Origin: Nitrospiraceae bacterium
GTDB lineage: Bacteria > Nitrospirota > Thermodesulfovibrionia > UBA6902
NCBI GenBank assembly: GCA_003599275.1
Contig: QZJG01000026.1
Span: forward strand, 1-56,606
DNA: 56,606 bases
Reading direction: 5' to 3'
Position 1 is the first letter of the stretch; each line of letters opens with the position of its first letter. The translations under genes and the position numbers were made by a program. The notes below the pieces were generated by a model that searched no databases, was not told the origin of the DNA, and saw only the letters and a list, made by a program, of their open reading frames with translations. Positions 18,606 through 27,587 of the stretch are shown here, in pieces.

Positions 18606-19331
18606 TCACAATGAGTCATACTCCTTCGGTAATATATTATTTTGAGGCAATCGGGTTGTTGCGCGCCGGCGATTACCCCTGCTTATAATTAATGGGAGTT
18701 GAACATCCATCACCTTCCTGAAGCTCAGCCTGTGAATCGGGCATGGACCGTATCGGCTTATGCAGTCCATATGTTCTTCTGTAGAATAACCCTTATGTCT
18801 TTTAAAATTGTAAAGCGGATACTTATCATGGCAGTCAAGCATGATGTCGTCCCTTACAACCTTTGCGATGACAGATGCGGCTGCTATCGAGGCGCTTACG
18901 GACTCCCCTTTTATAATAGATTGCTGAGCAATCGAAACATCTGAAAGTTTAACGGCGTCTATCAGCAGGATATCGGGTTTCATTTTCAGGTCCTGCACAG
19001 CGGTCTTCATGGCGAGCTTCGTAGATTCAAGTATATTGATCTTATCGATAACGTCTGCCGTAACTATTCCAATGCCTATCGCGGTGGCATTATATACGAC
19101 TTTCCAGAACAGGTCTTTTCGTTCGTTCTCCGGGACCTTTTTGGAATCCCTCAGCCTTTTGATGACAAGCCCGGAAGGAAGTATCACGGCTGCAGCTACG
19201 ACTGGGCCGGCCAACGGCCCTCTGCCGGCTTCGTCTATTCCGGCTACAAGGGGATATCGGGGGCGGACCCCTTCATCATGCAAAAAAATAGAGGGTGTAT
19301 CAGCAGTATTTGTAACTTTGCGGGAAGGCAT
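18606..19331 (-). CDS. rnhB: Ribonuclease HII
   Basis: Removes RNA from RNA-DNA hybrids, including single misincorporated ribonucleotides. The 241 residues show the catalytic start GIDEAGRGPLAGPVVAAAV (Asp-Glu), DSKKV, and DILLIDAVKL with the third acid. About 25 extra residues precede the core. It sits 38 bp after rplS, a common placement. Residues beyond the core (SRGNRRRATTRLPQ) form a short basic tail. Confidence 0.95.
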   Translation of the reverse strand: MPSRKVTNTADTPSIFLHDEGVRPRYPLVAGIDEAGRGPLAGPVVAAAVILPSGLVIKRLRDSKKVPENERKDLFWKVVYNATAIGIGIVTADVIDKINILESTKLAMKTAVQDLKMKPDILLIDAVKLSDVSIAQQSIIKGESVSASIAAASVIAKVVRDDIMLDCHDKYPLYNFKRHKGYSTEEHMDCISRYGPCPIHRLSFRKVMDVQLPLIISRGNRRRATTRLPQNNILPKEYDSL

Positions 19332-19369
19332 AAAGATTAACAGTTCAATGGTCCAAACAGCAGAATGGC

Positions 19370-19732
19370 CTATTTCTGCTGCTGCGCCACGGTGAATGCC
19401 TTTTCCTTTACTTTGGCGGCCTTCCCTTTTTTGCCTCTGAGATAATAAAGCTTTGCCCTTCTTACCCGTCCTTCTTTGACAACTTTGATGCTTTCAATCA
19501 GCGGTGAATACAGAGGGAAAATCTTCTCGACGCCGACTCCATATGATATCTTTCTGACCATAAAAGTCTCGCGCGTGCCGTCTCCTTTTCTGCCTATTAC
19601 AACGCCTGTAAAGGCCTGGACCCTCTCCTTGTCCCCCTCTTTTATCTTCATGTTTACACTGATGGTGTCACCGACCCGGAAGTTGGGCATCTCTTTTTTA
19701 TATGCTTCCTCTACTACTTTTATGGCATTCAT
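19370..19732 (-). CDS. rplS: 50S ribosomal protein L19
   Basis: 120 residues with [35 protein letters not shown] and the [17 protein letters not shown] signature. It lies 4 bp after trmD in the conserved rpsP-khpA-trmD-rplS order. Confidence 0.98.
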   Translation of the reverse strand: MNAIKVVEEAYKKEMPNFRVGDTISVNMKIKEGDKERVQAFTGVVIGRKGDGTRETFMVRKISYGVGVEKIFPLYSPLIESIKVVKEGRVRRAKLYYLRGKKGKAAKVKEKAFTVAQQQK

Positions 19733-19736
19733 TATA

Positions 19737-20465
19737 TTACTCCTCCTTAATATCTGAAAGTATTTTTTTATCTAATTCCGTCAACTCGACCTTTTCCATA
19801 AGATCAGGCCTCATCCTGAGTGTCTTTTTCAAGGCCTCTCGTCTTCTCCAGAGCCATATCTCCTTATGGTCTCCCGAGACAAGTACATCCGGGACCTTCA
19901 TGCCTCTGAACTCCCGAGGTCTTGTATAATGCGGGTAATCAAGCAGCCCCCACGAAAATGATTCGTCTTCCTTGGATTTCTCATCACCAAGGGCGCCGGG
20001 AACAAGCCTTGTGACCGCGTCAATTATAACAAGGGCGGCAAGCTCACCGCCTGTCAATACAAAGTCCCCGATGGAAACTTCCTCATCCGCCAAGTCCCTT
20101 ACCCTCTCGTCAACCCCTTCATAACGTCCGCAGATAAATACGAACCTCCGCTCTTCTTTCGAGTAGGTCTCAGCCGTTGACTGCCTGAAAGGTTTCCCCT
20201 GGGGACTCAGGAGAATCACCTTTCTGTTTTCGTTGTCCTTCCTCAGAAAATCCATCGCCCTGTAAATCGGTTCAGGCTTTAACACCATACCGGCCCCGCC
20301 TCCATAAGGTGCATCATCCACCGTCCGGTGCGGGCCTGATGAAAAGTCCCTGATGTTATAAAGCTTCACATCGAGCAGGCCCTTTTCCTGCGCCCTTTTC
20401 AAGATGCTTTCTTTAAGATAGGCCGTTAATATATCAGGGAACAGCGTCAGGACGTCACATTTCAT
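19737..20465 (-). CDS. trmD: tRNA (guanine-37-N1)-methyltransferase
   Basis: SAM-dependent m1G37 methylation preventing frameshifts. The 242 residues contain the SPOUT knot: [47 protein letters not shown] and the C-terminal [31 protein letters not shown] region. It precedes rplS by 4 bp. The gene that normally lies just upstream, rimM, is missing. Confidence 0.97.
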   Translation of the reverse strand: MKCDVLTLFPDILTAYLKESILKRAQEKGLLDVKLYNIRDFSSGPHRTVDDAPYGGGAGMVLKPEPIYRAMDFLRKDNENRKVILLSPQGKPFRQSTAETYSKEERRFVFICGRYEGVDERVRDLADEEVSIGDFVLTGGELAALVIIDAVTRLVPGALGDEKSKEDESFSWGLLDYPHYTRPREFRGMKVPDVLVSGDHKEIWLWRRREALKKTLRMRPDLMEKVELTELDKKILSDIKEE

Positions 20466-20469
20466 TTTT

Positions 20470-20552
20470 AAGTGAGAACTAAAAAGCAGGAAGTGAGAAG
20501 AAGAAAATATATATAATTATTTATTTAACTTCTTACTTTTTACTTCTCACTT
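20470..20552. repeat. Imperfect inverted repeat between khpA and trmD
   Basis: AAGTGAGAACTAAAAAG (from 20470) faces CTTTTTACTTCTCACTT (ending 20552), with A/T-rich sequence between the arms. The arms match over about 24 bp with a few mismatches. It occupies the position where rimM is expected. It could fold in the transcript between khpA and trmD. Confidence 0.6.
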
Positions 20553-20563
20553 ATCACTTTGTT

Positions 20564-20794
20564 TTATTCCAATATCTCCAGGACGCAGCGCTTGCCGAGT
20601 TTTGTGCCGGCGGCACTCAGGATGGTCCTCATCGCCCGTGCCGTCTTGCCCTGTTTTCCGATGACTTTTCCAAGATCAGACGTTGCGACACGGAGTTCAT
20701 AAACAGTGGTCCTTTCACCGTCCACCTCGGCCACCACGACTTCCTCCGGACTGTCTACCAGCGCCTTGGCCATTTGCTCAATGAGTGATCTCAT
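20564..20794 (-). CDS. khpA: KH-domain RNA-binding protein KhpA
   Basis: 76 residues from the ATG at 20794, chosen because GGAGG lies just upstream. The single KH fold is clear: [19 protein letters not shown] start, [20 protein letters not shown] with the GxxG loop GKQG, and a final strand. KhpA typically pairs with KhpB/Jag in RNA binding and cell-division control. It sits between rpsP and trmD as in many genomes. Confidence 0.95.
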   Translation of the reverse strand: MRSLIEQMAKALVDSPEEVVVAEVDGERTTVYELRVATSDLGKVIGKQGKTARAMRTILSAAGTKLGKRCVLEILE

Positions 20795-20821
20795 ATCCAC
20801 CTCCATATACGGGGCCGATGA

Positions 20822-21058
20822 CTACAGTCCCGATATTTTCAAAAGTTTCTTTACAACAGAAGTCGGTTGCGCTCCGCAGCCAAGCCAGTACTTGGCCCTG
20901 TCTGTATTTATTTTTATCTCGGAAGGGTTTTTCAACGGATCATAGGTCCCGATAATCTCTAAAAACGGGCCGTCTCTTCTCTCTTTTGAATCAGTGACTA
21001 TCACCCGGTAGAAGGGCTTCTTCTTGGCCCCTTTTCTTGTCAATCTAATCTTTACCAA
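20822..21058 (-). CDS. rpsP: 30S ribosomal protein S16
   Basis: 78 residues starting MVKIRLTRKGAKKKPFYRVI, the S16 signature, with DSKERRDGPFLEIIGTYDPL. First of the rpsP-khpA-trmD-rplS-rnhB run, 79 bp after ffh. Confidence 0.98.
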   Translation of the reverse strand: MVKIRLTRKGAKKKPFYRVIVTDSKERRDGPFLEIIGTYDPLKNPSEIKINTDRAKYWLGCGAQPTSVVKKLLKISGL

Positions 21059-21137
21059 GTCAATTCCTCCGTGTCAAATAATTTTCAATAGTACAGCATA
21101 CTAAAAAAATAATAAAAAATACAAGATGATATCCAAT

Positions 21138-22454
21138 TTAGAATTTAAACTGCGGCATCCTGAATTTGCCGCTCTTAAATCTCTTCAGCATCTTTTTCAT
21201 GTCCATATACTGTTTGAGCAGCCTGTTCACATCCGTGACGGTAGTGCCGCTTCCATCCGCAATCCTCTTTTTCCGGCTGCCGTTGAGTATAACATAATTC
21301 CTCCGCTCCTGCATCGTCATGGAATTTATGATTGCCTCGACTCTGGAAAAGGCCCCGTCGTCCAGATTGACCCCCTTTATCTGCTTGCCAAGGCCCGGAA
21401 TCATGCCGAGGATATTTTCAAGTGGGCCCATCTTTTTGATCTGTTTAATCTGGTTTTTAAGGTCTTCAAAGGTGAAGCTGTCTTTCTTCAGCTTTTCCTC
21501 TAATTTGAGCGCGTCCTCAATATCAAGCGTTTCCTGCGCCTTCTCAACAAGCGACACAACATCGCCCATCCCGAGTATCCTTGAAGCCATTCTCTCGGGA
21601 TGAAAGGCCTCCAGGAAATCTATTTTCTCTCCCACGCCGATAAGTTTTACAGGTTTTCCGGTCACTGCGACAATCGACAATGCTGCGCCCCCCCTCGCGT
21701 CCCCGTCCATTTTCGTCAGGATAACGCCGTCAATATCGAGCCTGTCATTAAAGGACTTTGCTATGTTTACAGCGTCCTGTCCTGTCATGGCATCGGCCAC
21801 CAGCAGGATTTCTTTGGGTTTTGCCTCCCTCTTAAGGTCATCAAGCTCTTTCATTAAGGGCTCGTCTATATGGAGTCTGCCTGCTGTGTCGAGTATCAGG
21901 ACGTCCCTGCCTTCCTGATTTGCCTTTTGCAGGCTTTCCGTGAATATCCTTACGGGGTTGTCTCCCGGCCTTGTTGCATAAACCGGAACATCTATCTGGA
22001 TGCCGAGAGATTTGAGCTGATCGATTGCGGCAGGTCTTCCCGTATCCAACGCCACAAGCATCGGTCTTCTGCCGTCCTTTTTGAAATTGTTTGCGAGCTT
22101 GGCAGATGTTGTAGTTTTACCCGAGCCATGAAGACCGACAAGCATTATTATAGTAGGCGGATTGGGGGCGAGATTGATCTTTCGGAAGCCTCCGCCCATA
22201 AGGGAGCAAAGCTCATCATGAACGATCTTTACGACCTGCTGCCCGGGGGTGATACTCTCGATAACTTCTTTGCCGACGGCCCTCAGCTTTACCCTGTCGG
22301 TAAAATCCTTTACCACCTTGAAGTTGACATCAGCCTCAAGGAGCGCCATCCTGATCTCTTTCATGGCTGCGGCGACGTCTTCCTCTTTCAGAAGCCCGCG
22401 GCCCTTCAATTTCTTAAAGATGCCTTCTAATCTTTCCGATAATGCTTCGAACAT
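21138..22454 (-). CDS. ffh: Signal recognition particle GTPase Ffh
   Basis: Targets nascent membrane proteins together with 4.5S RNA. The 438 residues show the N domain, the G domain with GLHGSGKTTTSAKLA (G1), LDTGRPAAI, DTAGRLH (G3), TKMDGDARGGAALS (G4), and the methionine-rich M domain (MNSMTMQERRN-like to KRFKSGKFRM). It begins 2 bp after trxB and leads into the rpsP cluster, a standard ffh-rpsP link. Confidence 0.97.
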   Translation of the reverse strand: MFEALSERLEGIFKKLKGRGLLKEEDVAAAMKEIRMALLEADVNFKVVKDFTDRVKLRAVGKEVIESITPGQQVVKIVHDELCSLMGGGFRKINLAPNPPTIIMLVGLHGSGKTTTSAKLANNFKKDGRRPMLVALDTGRPAAIDQLKSLGIQIDVPVYATRPGDNPVRIFTESLQKANQEGRDVLILDTAGRLHIDEPLMKELDDLKREAKPKEILLVADAMTGQDAVNIAKSFNDRLDIDGVILTKMDGDARGGAALSIVAVTGKPVKLIGVGEKIDFLEAFHPERMASRILGMGDVVSLVEKAQETLDIEDALKLEEKLKKDSFTFEDLKNQIKQIKKMGPLENILGMIPGLGKQIKGVNLDDGAFSRVEAIINSMTMQERRNYVILNGSRKKRIADGSGTTVTDVNRLLKQYMDMKKMLKRFKSGKFRMPQFKF

Positions 22455-22456
22455 CG

Positions 22457-23377
22457 TTAAAAATTCTCTTCTATATATTTTTCAACCGACACAGCGGCTA
22501 TCGCGCCGTCTCCTACTGCGGTTGCTATCTGCTTTAACTGTTTTTTCCTCACGTCTCCCGCGGCAAAAATGCCCGGGACAGAGGTAAACATATTTTCATC
22601 GGTAATAATGTAATTATTTTCATCGAGCGCCACCAGGCCCTTGAGAAATTCAACATTCGGATTGTATCCAATATATATAAAGACCCCCTGCACATCGAGC
22701 GCAGACCTTTCATCGGTTTTGAGGTTTCTGATATGAAGTGTCTTGACGCCGTTATCTCCTTCTATTTTCTCTGCAACAGAGTCCCATATTAACCTGATCT
22801 TGCTATTGGAAAAGGCCCTCTCCTGCAATATCTTCTCGGCCCTCAGCCTGTCCCTTCTGTGAATAATGTACACCGTCTCGGCAAATTTGGTTAAAAATAT
22901 CCCCTCCTGAACAGCGGAATCTCCTCCGCCCACGACCGCGATCTTTTCGCCCCTGAAAAAAGCGCCGTCGCACGTGGCGCAGTAGGAAACCCCTTTCCCC
23001 CTGAATGCATCTTCTCCTTCCACCTTCAGAGGCCGGGGATGTGCTCCGGTAGCAAGAATAATGCTTTTAGTCTCGAACTGTCCTCCCTCTTCAAGGCTGA
23101 CTTTCTTGATCTTGCCATCCGGTAAGATATCGGCAACAGCGCCCTGGACTATTTCGAGTCCGAACCTTGTGGCCTGCGTCTCCATCTTCCGGGCAAGCTC
23201 GACGCCCTCGACCCCTTCCTCAAATCCGGGATAATTCTCCACCCACTCGGTAGTAGTGACCAGGCCGCCCGTCAGGCCCTTTTCGATAAGCAGGCTTTTT
23301 AATTTTGCCCTGGAAGCATAAAGCCCCGCTGTCAAACCAGCAGGGCCTCCGCCTATAATAACAACATCATAAACCAT
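22457..23377 (-). CDS. trxB: Thioredoxin reductase
   Basis: 306 residues, FAD- and NADPH-dependent. FAD motif GGGPAGLTAGLYASRA at the N-terminus, redox pair in YCATCDGAFFRG near residue 133, NADPH-type VVGGGDSAVQEG near 150, and the C-terminal FAD motif FAAGDVRKKQLKQIATAVGDGAIAA. It lies 3 bp after trxA, so enzyme and substrate are coproduced. Confidence 0.96.
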   Translation of the reverse strand: MVYDVVIIGGGPAGLTAGLYASRAKLKSLLIEKGLTGGLVTTTEWVENYPGFEEGVEGVELARKMETQATRFGLEIVQGAVADILPDGKIKKVSLEEGGQFETKSIILATGAHPRPLKVEGEDAFRGKGVSYCATCDGAFFRGEKIAVVGGGDSAVQEGIFLTKFAETVYIIHRRDRLRAEKILQERAFSNSKIRLIWDSVAEKIEGDNGVKTLHIRNLKTDERSALDVQGVFIYIGYNPNVEFLKGLVALDENNYIITDENMFTSVPGIFAAGDVRKKQLKQIATAVGDGAIAAVSVEKYIEENF

Positions 23378-23380
23378 TTA

Positions 23381-23704
23381 TTAAACCAGGGAATCGATCT
23401 TGGATTTAAGTTGGGTCTTCGGGACGGCACCCACTACCTGATCAAGCACCTTGCCATCCTTAAAAAAGATGAGCGTGGGGATGCCTCTGATATTATGCCT
23501 GCTCGCGAGGTCGGGGTTTTCGTCCGTATTGACCTTGGCAAAAGTGACCTTGCCTGCGTATTCCTTCGCAAGCTCTTCGATAACGGGGGCTATTATCTTG
23601 CACGGGCCGCACCATGTTGCCCAGAAATCAACCATCACAAGACCCGGCGATTTGATCGTCTGGTCAAAAGAATCAGCCGAAAGGCTCTTCACTGCATCTG
23701 ACAT
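23381..23704 (-). CDS. trxA: Thioredoxin
   Basis: 107 residues with the active site FWATWCGPCKIIAPV near residue 30, the cis-proline segment GIPTLIFFKDG near 75, and the usual length. AGGAGG is present upstream. It forms a trxA-trxB unit. Confidence 0.97.
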   Translation of the reverse strand: MSDAVKSLSADSFDQTIKSPGLVMVDFWATWCGPCKIIAPVIEELAKEYAGKVTFAKVNTDENPDLASRHNIRGIPTLIFFKDGKVLDQVVGAVPKTQLKSKIDSLV

Positions 23705-23793
23705 GAAAAAAACCTCCTGTATAAAGATTTGGAAGATATAATTATATTCTCAGGTAAGTTCTTTGTCAATTTGTTCGCCAACCGACAGTGTAT

Positions 23794-23822
23794 TTGACAC
23801 GTAGAAATTTTAGTGGTATTCA
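23794..23822 (+). promoter_or_regulatory. Likely sigma-70 promoter of the first PilZ gene
   Basis: Perfect TTGACA (23794-23799), a 17-bp spacer, then TATTCA (23817-23822). Transcription would begin near 23829, which rules out the GTG at 23788 as translation start and supports the ATG at 23854. Confidence 0.5.
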
Positions 23823-23853
23823 GACTGTATGGATAGTGAGATACAGGAGCTAT

Positions 23854-24162
23854 ATGGCAGCGAGGGCTTTTGACAGGATTTCTGTCTTGCTGGATGCAAA
23901 GATATATTGTCGTAGTCGTGTCTATTCCGGGACCGTAGTGAACGTTTCCGAGAGCGGCATGTTCATCAAAATGGATGGATCGCCCATCCTTTCAGGGCCG
24001 CAACTTGATGTAGTCGTATCCTTAAATAAAGATGTATTACGTCTCTCCGGCAAAATTATCAGGCAGGAAGCAACCGATCATCGTTATGGAGTCGGTATCG
24101 AGGTCCTGGATCCGAACCCCGATTACCTGGATTTCATATTCAGCCTGATGGCTTTTCTTTAA
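23854..24162 (+). CDS. PilZ-domain protein
   Basis: 102 residues from the ATG at 23854, which has CAGGAG at good spacing. A single PilZ domain: AARAFDRISVLLDAKIYC opens it, with GTVVNVSESGMFIK (the D/NxSxxG-type motif) and RYGVGIEVLDP. The N-terminal RxxxR c-di-GMP motif is not canonical, so binding is uncertain. Transcribed divergently from trxA. Confidence 0.85.
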   Translation: MAARAFDRISVLLDAKIYCRSRVYSGTVVNVSESGMFIKMDGSPILSGPQLDVVVSLNKDVLRLSGKIIRQEATDHRYGVGIEVLDPNPDYLDFIFSLMAFL

Positions 24163-24383
24163 CCCGGAACATGCAGACATTACTCGGGAATATCTTTAAC
24201 TCGATAAATTTTTTATTAAATTATACTTATGGCTTTGAATAAAAATATGCACCGGCAAATTAATTAAAATCACGTTACAGGTATCGAAAAATATATTTCT
24301 TCGCAACATCTGCATTTTCTAATTGCATTTTTTGGGTTAAAGACAATATCCGTTCGCAGGCTTTAGGATTAGGAACCATCAAG

Positions 24384-24435
24384 CAACCCTCCTGATATGG
24401 GGAATGGTTCCCCATATCAGGAGGGTTGAGCTTTT
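24384..24435 (+). terminator. Perfect 21-bp hairpin with T-run
   Basis: Left arm 24384-24404 pairs perfectly with right arm 24408-24428 around a TGG loop; the arms contain CCTCCTGATATGGGG and its complement. AGCTTTTTC follows on the plus strand. It is 220 bp past the PilZ stop and 38 bp before a sigma-54 promoter, so it could end the PilZ transcript or an unrecognised small RNA. The remaining intergenic sequence (24163-24383) is A/T-rich with no gene seen. Confidence 0.6.
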
Positions 24436-24465
24436 TCAACGTATTATTTTACAATGTGTTGTATG

Positions 24466-24481
24466 TGGCATCTAAATTGCA
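24466..24481 (+). promoter_or_regulatory. Sigma-54 (-24/-12) promoter of the lipoprotein/L,D-transpeptidase operon
   Basis: TGGCATCTAAATTGCA fits the consensus TGGCAC-N5-TTGCW. The GG (24467-24468) and GC (24479-24480) doublets are exactly 12 bp apart. The expected start is near 24492, 50 bp before the ATG at 24543. Confidence 0.75.
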
Positions 24482-24542
24482 GTGTTACCACCTCCGAATA
24501 CCATTGGTATTTAATTAAACCCATGAGAAAGGAGGACAACAC

Positions 24543-25130
24543 ATGAAAAGACTGTTTCTATCATTAACAGTAACTTTGGCCATGCTGTTTGTACTCACGT
24601 CGTGCGCAAAACAACCCACCCAGGAGATGAACGATTCAAAGGCGGCTATTGATGCCGTGATTGCCGACGGTGGAGAGAAGTATGCCAATGAAGAAGTGAA
24701 GGCGCTCAATGACCAGTTGACTGCAGCTACGGATGAGGTCAAAGTTCAGGACGGCAAATTCTTCAAGAACTACGACAAGGCAAAAGAGATGCTCGCAAAA
24801 GTAAAAGCCGATGCAGACGCCCTCAAGGCCGAGATACCGGCAAGAAAAGAGAAGGCCAAGAATGATGCTACTGCAGCACTCGATGCGGCAAAGACTGCCG
24901 TCACTGATGCAAAGGCGCTGTTAGCCAAGGCCCCGAAGGGAAAAGGCACAAAGGCGGACATCGAAGCGATGAAGGCTGATGTTGCAGGACTTGAAGCGTC
25001 CCTTACCGAAGCCGAGGGTCTGATCGCAAGTGAAGACTATATGGCAGCTACCGACAAGGCGAATGCCGCAAAAGACAAGGCAGCACAGGTTGCCGAGCAG
25101 ATCAATCAGGCAATGGCAAAGAAAAAATAA
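24543..25130 (+). CDS. Helical lipoprotein with C-terminal lysines (DUF4398-like, possible peptidoglycan tether)
   Basis: 195 residues with a lipoprotein signal (lipobox LTSC, Cys near residue 21). The mature part is almost wholly alpha-helical and rich in Ala and Lys, with heptad-like text such as KAKEMLAKVKADADALKAEI and AALDAAKTAVTDAKALLAKA, and it ends AMAKKK. It has a very good ribosome site (AAAGGAGG). It is the first gene after a sigma-54 promoter and directly precedes two L,D-transpeptidase genes. By analogy with Braun lipoprotein, a C-terminal Lys could be joined to peptidoglycan; this is inference. Alternatively it is a plain DUF4398 outer-membrane lipoprotein. Confidence 0.85.
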   Translation: MKRLFLSLTVTLAMLFVLTSCAKQPTQEMNDSKAAIDAVIADGGEKYANEEVKALNDQLTAATDEVKVQDGKFFKNYDKAKEMLAKVKADADALKAEIPARKEKAKNDATAALDAAKTAVTDAKALLAKAPKGKGTKADIEAMKADVAGLEASLTEAEGLIASEDYMAATDKANAAKDKAAQVAEQINQAMAKKK

Positions 25131-25134
25131 GGGA

Positions 25135-26241
25135 ATGCGTTTACGTTTTATGCATGGCAAAATTTGTGCTTTTCTTATCTTATGCCATGTCATTCTCTAC
25201 GGCTGTAACACTGCACCAGTGCCTCCAGAGGTCGCGATTGCGGAGACGCAAGAACACGAAATCTGGAGGGCTGGTGCAAATTTTTATATGCCGGCGGAAT
25301 ATAAGGCCCACAAGGCGGCCCTTCGGACTGCAAAAGACCACTTAATAAAACAGCAAAGCAGGTTGTCCCTGTTCAGGGATTATGAGCCTGTCCGGAAGGA
25401 ATTCGGCGATATTATTTCAGGCGGCAACGGGCTCCTCAATCAGATACAGGAATACAAGCGTACAAAATTAGCCTCCATCGTCGCCCAGATTACCTATTTT
25501 CAAAACAGGATTGATACTCTCAAAAAACTGACTTTACTGATAAACGAAGGTAGGGCGGCGCGAAGACAGTTAATGAGCGCAGAACTCCTATTAACTGAGG
25601 CGCAGCGCTTTGCTGAAAAAGGGAAATACTCTGACGCCGAGAAAAAACTGAAGATCATTCCGATATATGCAGCTTCCGCATCAGAAGCGATTTCCCCAGT
25701 GCTCAACAGGTACGCTGATAGAAATCAGATATCAAAATGGCGCACATGGGCCAATGAAACCATTGAGGTGTCAAGAGAAAAAGGCAGTTACTCAATTTTC
25801 GTCAGCAAGATCGACAGGCAACTGGTCCTTTACAAAAACGGCCGGCCCTACAAGACCTACACTGTCGGACTCGGCAAAAACGGTTTTCACGACAAACTCC
25901 ATGCAGGCGACCTGGCAACACCTGAAGGGAAATATTATATAACCAAGAAGCTGCCGAGGAGCAAGTATTACAGGGCATTACTTATTAATTATCCAAACGA
26001 AGAGGATGTAAGACAATTTGCAAGGGCAAAGAAGAATGGACTCATTTCCAAGAGAGCGGGAATCGGCGGGCTTATAGAGATACACGGCGGCGGGAAAGAG
26101 GGGATGACATACGGCTGCATAGCAATGGATGATCACCATATACAGGAGCTTTACAATTTAGTTAATGTAGGGACCCCCGTTACCATTGTGGGGGCCATCG
26201 ATTATGACAATATTATCTCTTCCACAATAAAGGACTTATAA
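25135..26241 (+). CDS. L,D-transpeptidase lipoprotein (YkuD domain)
   Basis: 368 residues from the ATG at 25135 (4 bp after the preceding stop, with AAGGGA). A lipoprotein signal ends at LYGC near residue 21. Residues about 35-210 are helical and resemble the DUF4398-type lipoprotein before it (YKAHKAALRTAKDHL). A YkuD catalytic domain follows (about 225-360): FVSKIDRQLVLYKNG, LATPEGKYYITKKL, and the active-site IHGGG and TYGCIAMDD with the catalytic Cys. The domain makes 3-3 crosslinks or anchors lipoproteins to peptidoglycan. Confidence 0.9.
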   Translation: MRLRFMHGKICAFLILCHVILYGCNTAPVPPEVAIAETQEHEIWRAGANFYMPAEYKAHKAALRTAKDHLIKQQSRLSLFRDYEPVRKEFGDIISGGNGLLNQIQEYKRTKLASIVAQITYFQNRIDTLKKLTLLINEGRAARRQLMSAELLLTEAQRFAEKGKYSDAEKKLKIIPIYAASASEAISPVLNRYADRNQISKWRTWANETIEVSREKGSYSIFVSKIDRQLVLYKNGRPYKTYTVGLGKNGFHDKLHAGDLATPEGKYYITKKLPRSKYYRALLINYPNEEDVRQFARAKKNGLISKRAGIGGLIEIHGGGKEGMTYGCIAMDDHHIQELYNLVNVGTPVTIVGAIDYDNIISSTIKDL

Positions 26242-26868
26242 GTGAAAAAGACATCTCTGATTGTCCTGTTTGCCGGCTTCGTTGTTTTTCTTGCCATAGA
26301 GGCCGTAGGGTTTTATCTTTCCGGCCGCAATGCTCCGGCCGACAGGGGTGATGCAGGCGTAAAATCTTCAAATGATCTTCGCGCCAAAAACAATGTTCTT
26401 AAAAAGCGCATATCGGTCCTTTCTCCAAAGGGGACATATCTTGTGATAGATACGGCCAGAAACAGGATATATGTAAAAAAAGGGGAACAGACACTAAAGG
26501 AAATTATTGTTTCCACCGGAAGCGGCAGCATTCTTAACGACCCTAAAGGCAACAGACAGTGGATCTTCGACACCCCAAGGGGCGAACGCTCTGTCCAGTT
26601 GAAAAAGACAAACCCGGTATGGACGAAGCCCGACTGGGCCTTTATCGAAGAAGGAGAGGACGTCCCCAAAGGCTTTAAAGACAGGGTTGAAGAAGGGGTC
26701 CTTGGAGACTATGCCTTCGAGCTTGGAGACGGCTATATGATACACGGTACACTCTATACAAGGCTACTTGGTCGCAATGTAACGCACGGATGCGTCAGGG
26801 TGGGAGATAAAGACCTTAAAGAGTTGTACGAAACAATCCCCGTTGGAACGAAGGTGCTGATCTTTTAA
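26242..26868 (+). CDS. L,D-transpeptidase (YkuD domain), membrane anchored
   Basis: 208 residues starting at GTG 26242, immediately after the previous stop. One N-terminal transmembrane helix or signal (LIVLFAGFVVFLAIEAVGFYL) precedes a YkuD domain with YLVIDTARNRIYVKKG and the active-site pair MIHGTLYTRLLG and THGCVRVGD. The domain differs clearly from its upstream neighbour, so the operon carries two diverged L,D-transpeptidases that may act on different acceptors. Confidence 0.92.
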   Translation: MKKTSLIVLFAGFVVFLAIEAVGFYLSGRNAPADRGDAGVKSSNDLRAKNNVLKKRISVLSPKGTYLVIDTARNRIYVKKGEQTLKEIIVSTGSGSILNDPKGNRQWIFDTPRGERSVQLKKTNPVWTKPDWAFIEEGEDVPKGFKDRVEEGVLGDYAFELGDGYMIHGTLYTRLLGRNVTHGCVRVGDKDLKELYETIPVGTKVLIF

Positions 26869-26869
26869 T

Positions 26870-27526
26870 ATGAAATCATTTCCCGGTTTTCTCCTCGCTT
26901 TCGTCATGCTCCTTTCTTTGTGCGCTAATGCGGTTGCACGGGGTACCGGATTTGAAAGTGAGACCCGCCTTCTCGAAGCTGAACTGCAATTAGCCAAAAA
27001 ACCCATTATATATTTTATATTCAACCTGAAAAACAGGGAGGTACTGCTGAAGGCGCGCGGGGTACTTCTCAGGGACATGAAGATTGAAGACGTGAAAGTA
27101 TGGGGAGTAGCCGTTGAGATAAAGCCCCGGCCCCTGCTTAAAAAAAGCGCGATGTTTGAGCCAAAGAGGGAGAACATCGATCCTGACAAAAACAAGGAAG
27201 AAGAAACGGACACAAATACGGCCCCGAAGCCCGGGACATTCGACATCGAGGCGCTGGAGCTTCAGGACATGCCTGCAAGCTACCGCCTGGAATTTCAGGA
27301 AGGTATTTTTATCTCTGTCAGGTCAAAATCTGCGGGGTTTACGTCAAAACTGTACAACATCGCAAGTTATTTAGGCTGGCACGTGTCCCGTCCGGCCCTC
27401 ACCATATGGAATTCCATTAAGGGCAGACCGTATACCTCTATTTATTTGACCTTGAGTGAGGAAGATGCCCGCTCCATCTACTGGTCTTTGGTGGAAAATT
27501 CGGAGAACATTATCGTTCATCCTTAA
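26870..27526 (+). CDS. Exported protein of unknown function in the L,D-transpeptidase operon
   Basis: 218 residues with a signal peptide (FPGFLLAFVMLLSLCANAVA). The N-terminal part reads like a small helical-plus-strand domain (LEAELQLAKKPIIYFIFNLKNREVLLKARGVLL), with an acidic linker DPDKNKEEETD in the middle. No family was recognised. It begins 1 bp after the second L,D-transpeptidase and ends 60 bp before a strong terminator, so it is the last member of the operon and presumably acts in the periplasm. Confidence 0.75.
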   Translation: MKSFPGFLLAFVMLLSLCANAVARGTGFESETRLLEAELQLAKKPIIYFIFNLKNREVLLKARGVLLRDMKIEDVKVWGVAVEIKPRPLLKKSAMFEPKRENIDPDKNKEEETDTNTAPKPGTFDIEALELQDMPASYRLEFQEGIFISVRSKSAGFTSKLYNIASYLGWHVSRPALTIWNSIKGRPYTSIYLTLSEEDARSIYWSLVENSENIIVHP

Positions 27527-27587
27527 GCCTGCTGATTTTTTCCCGTATAAAAAAGCCAACCTCTCATTAAGGGTGTCATAATTTTTC

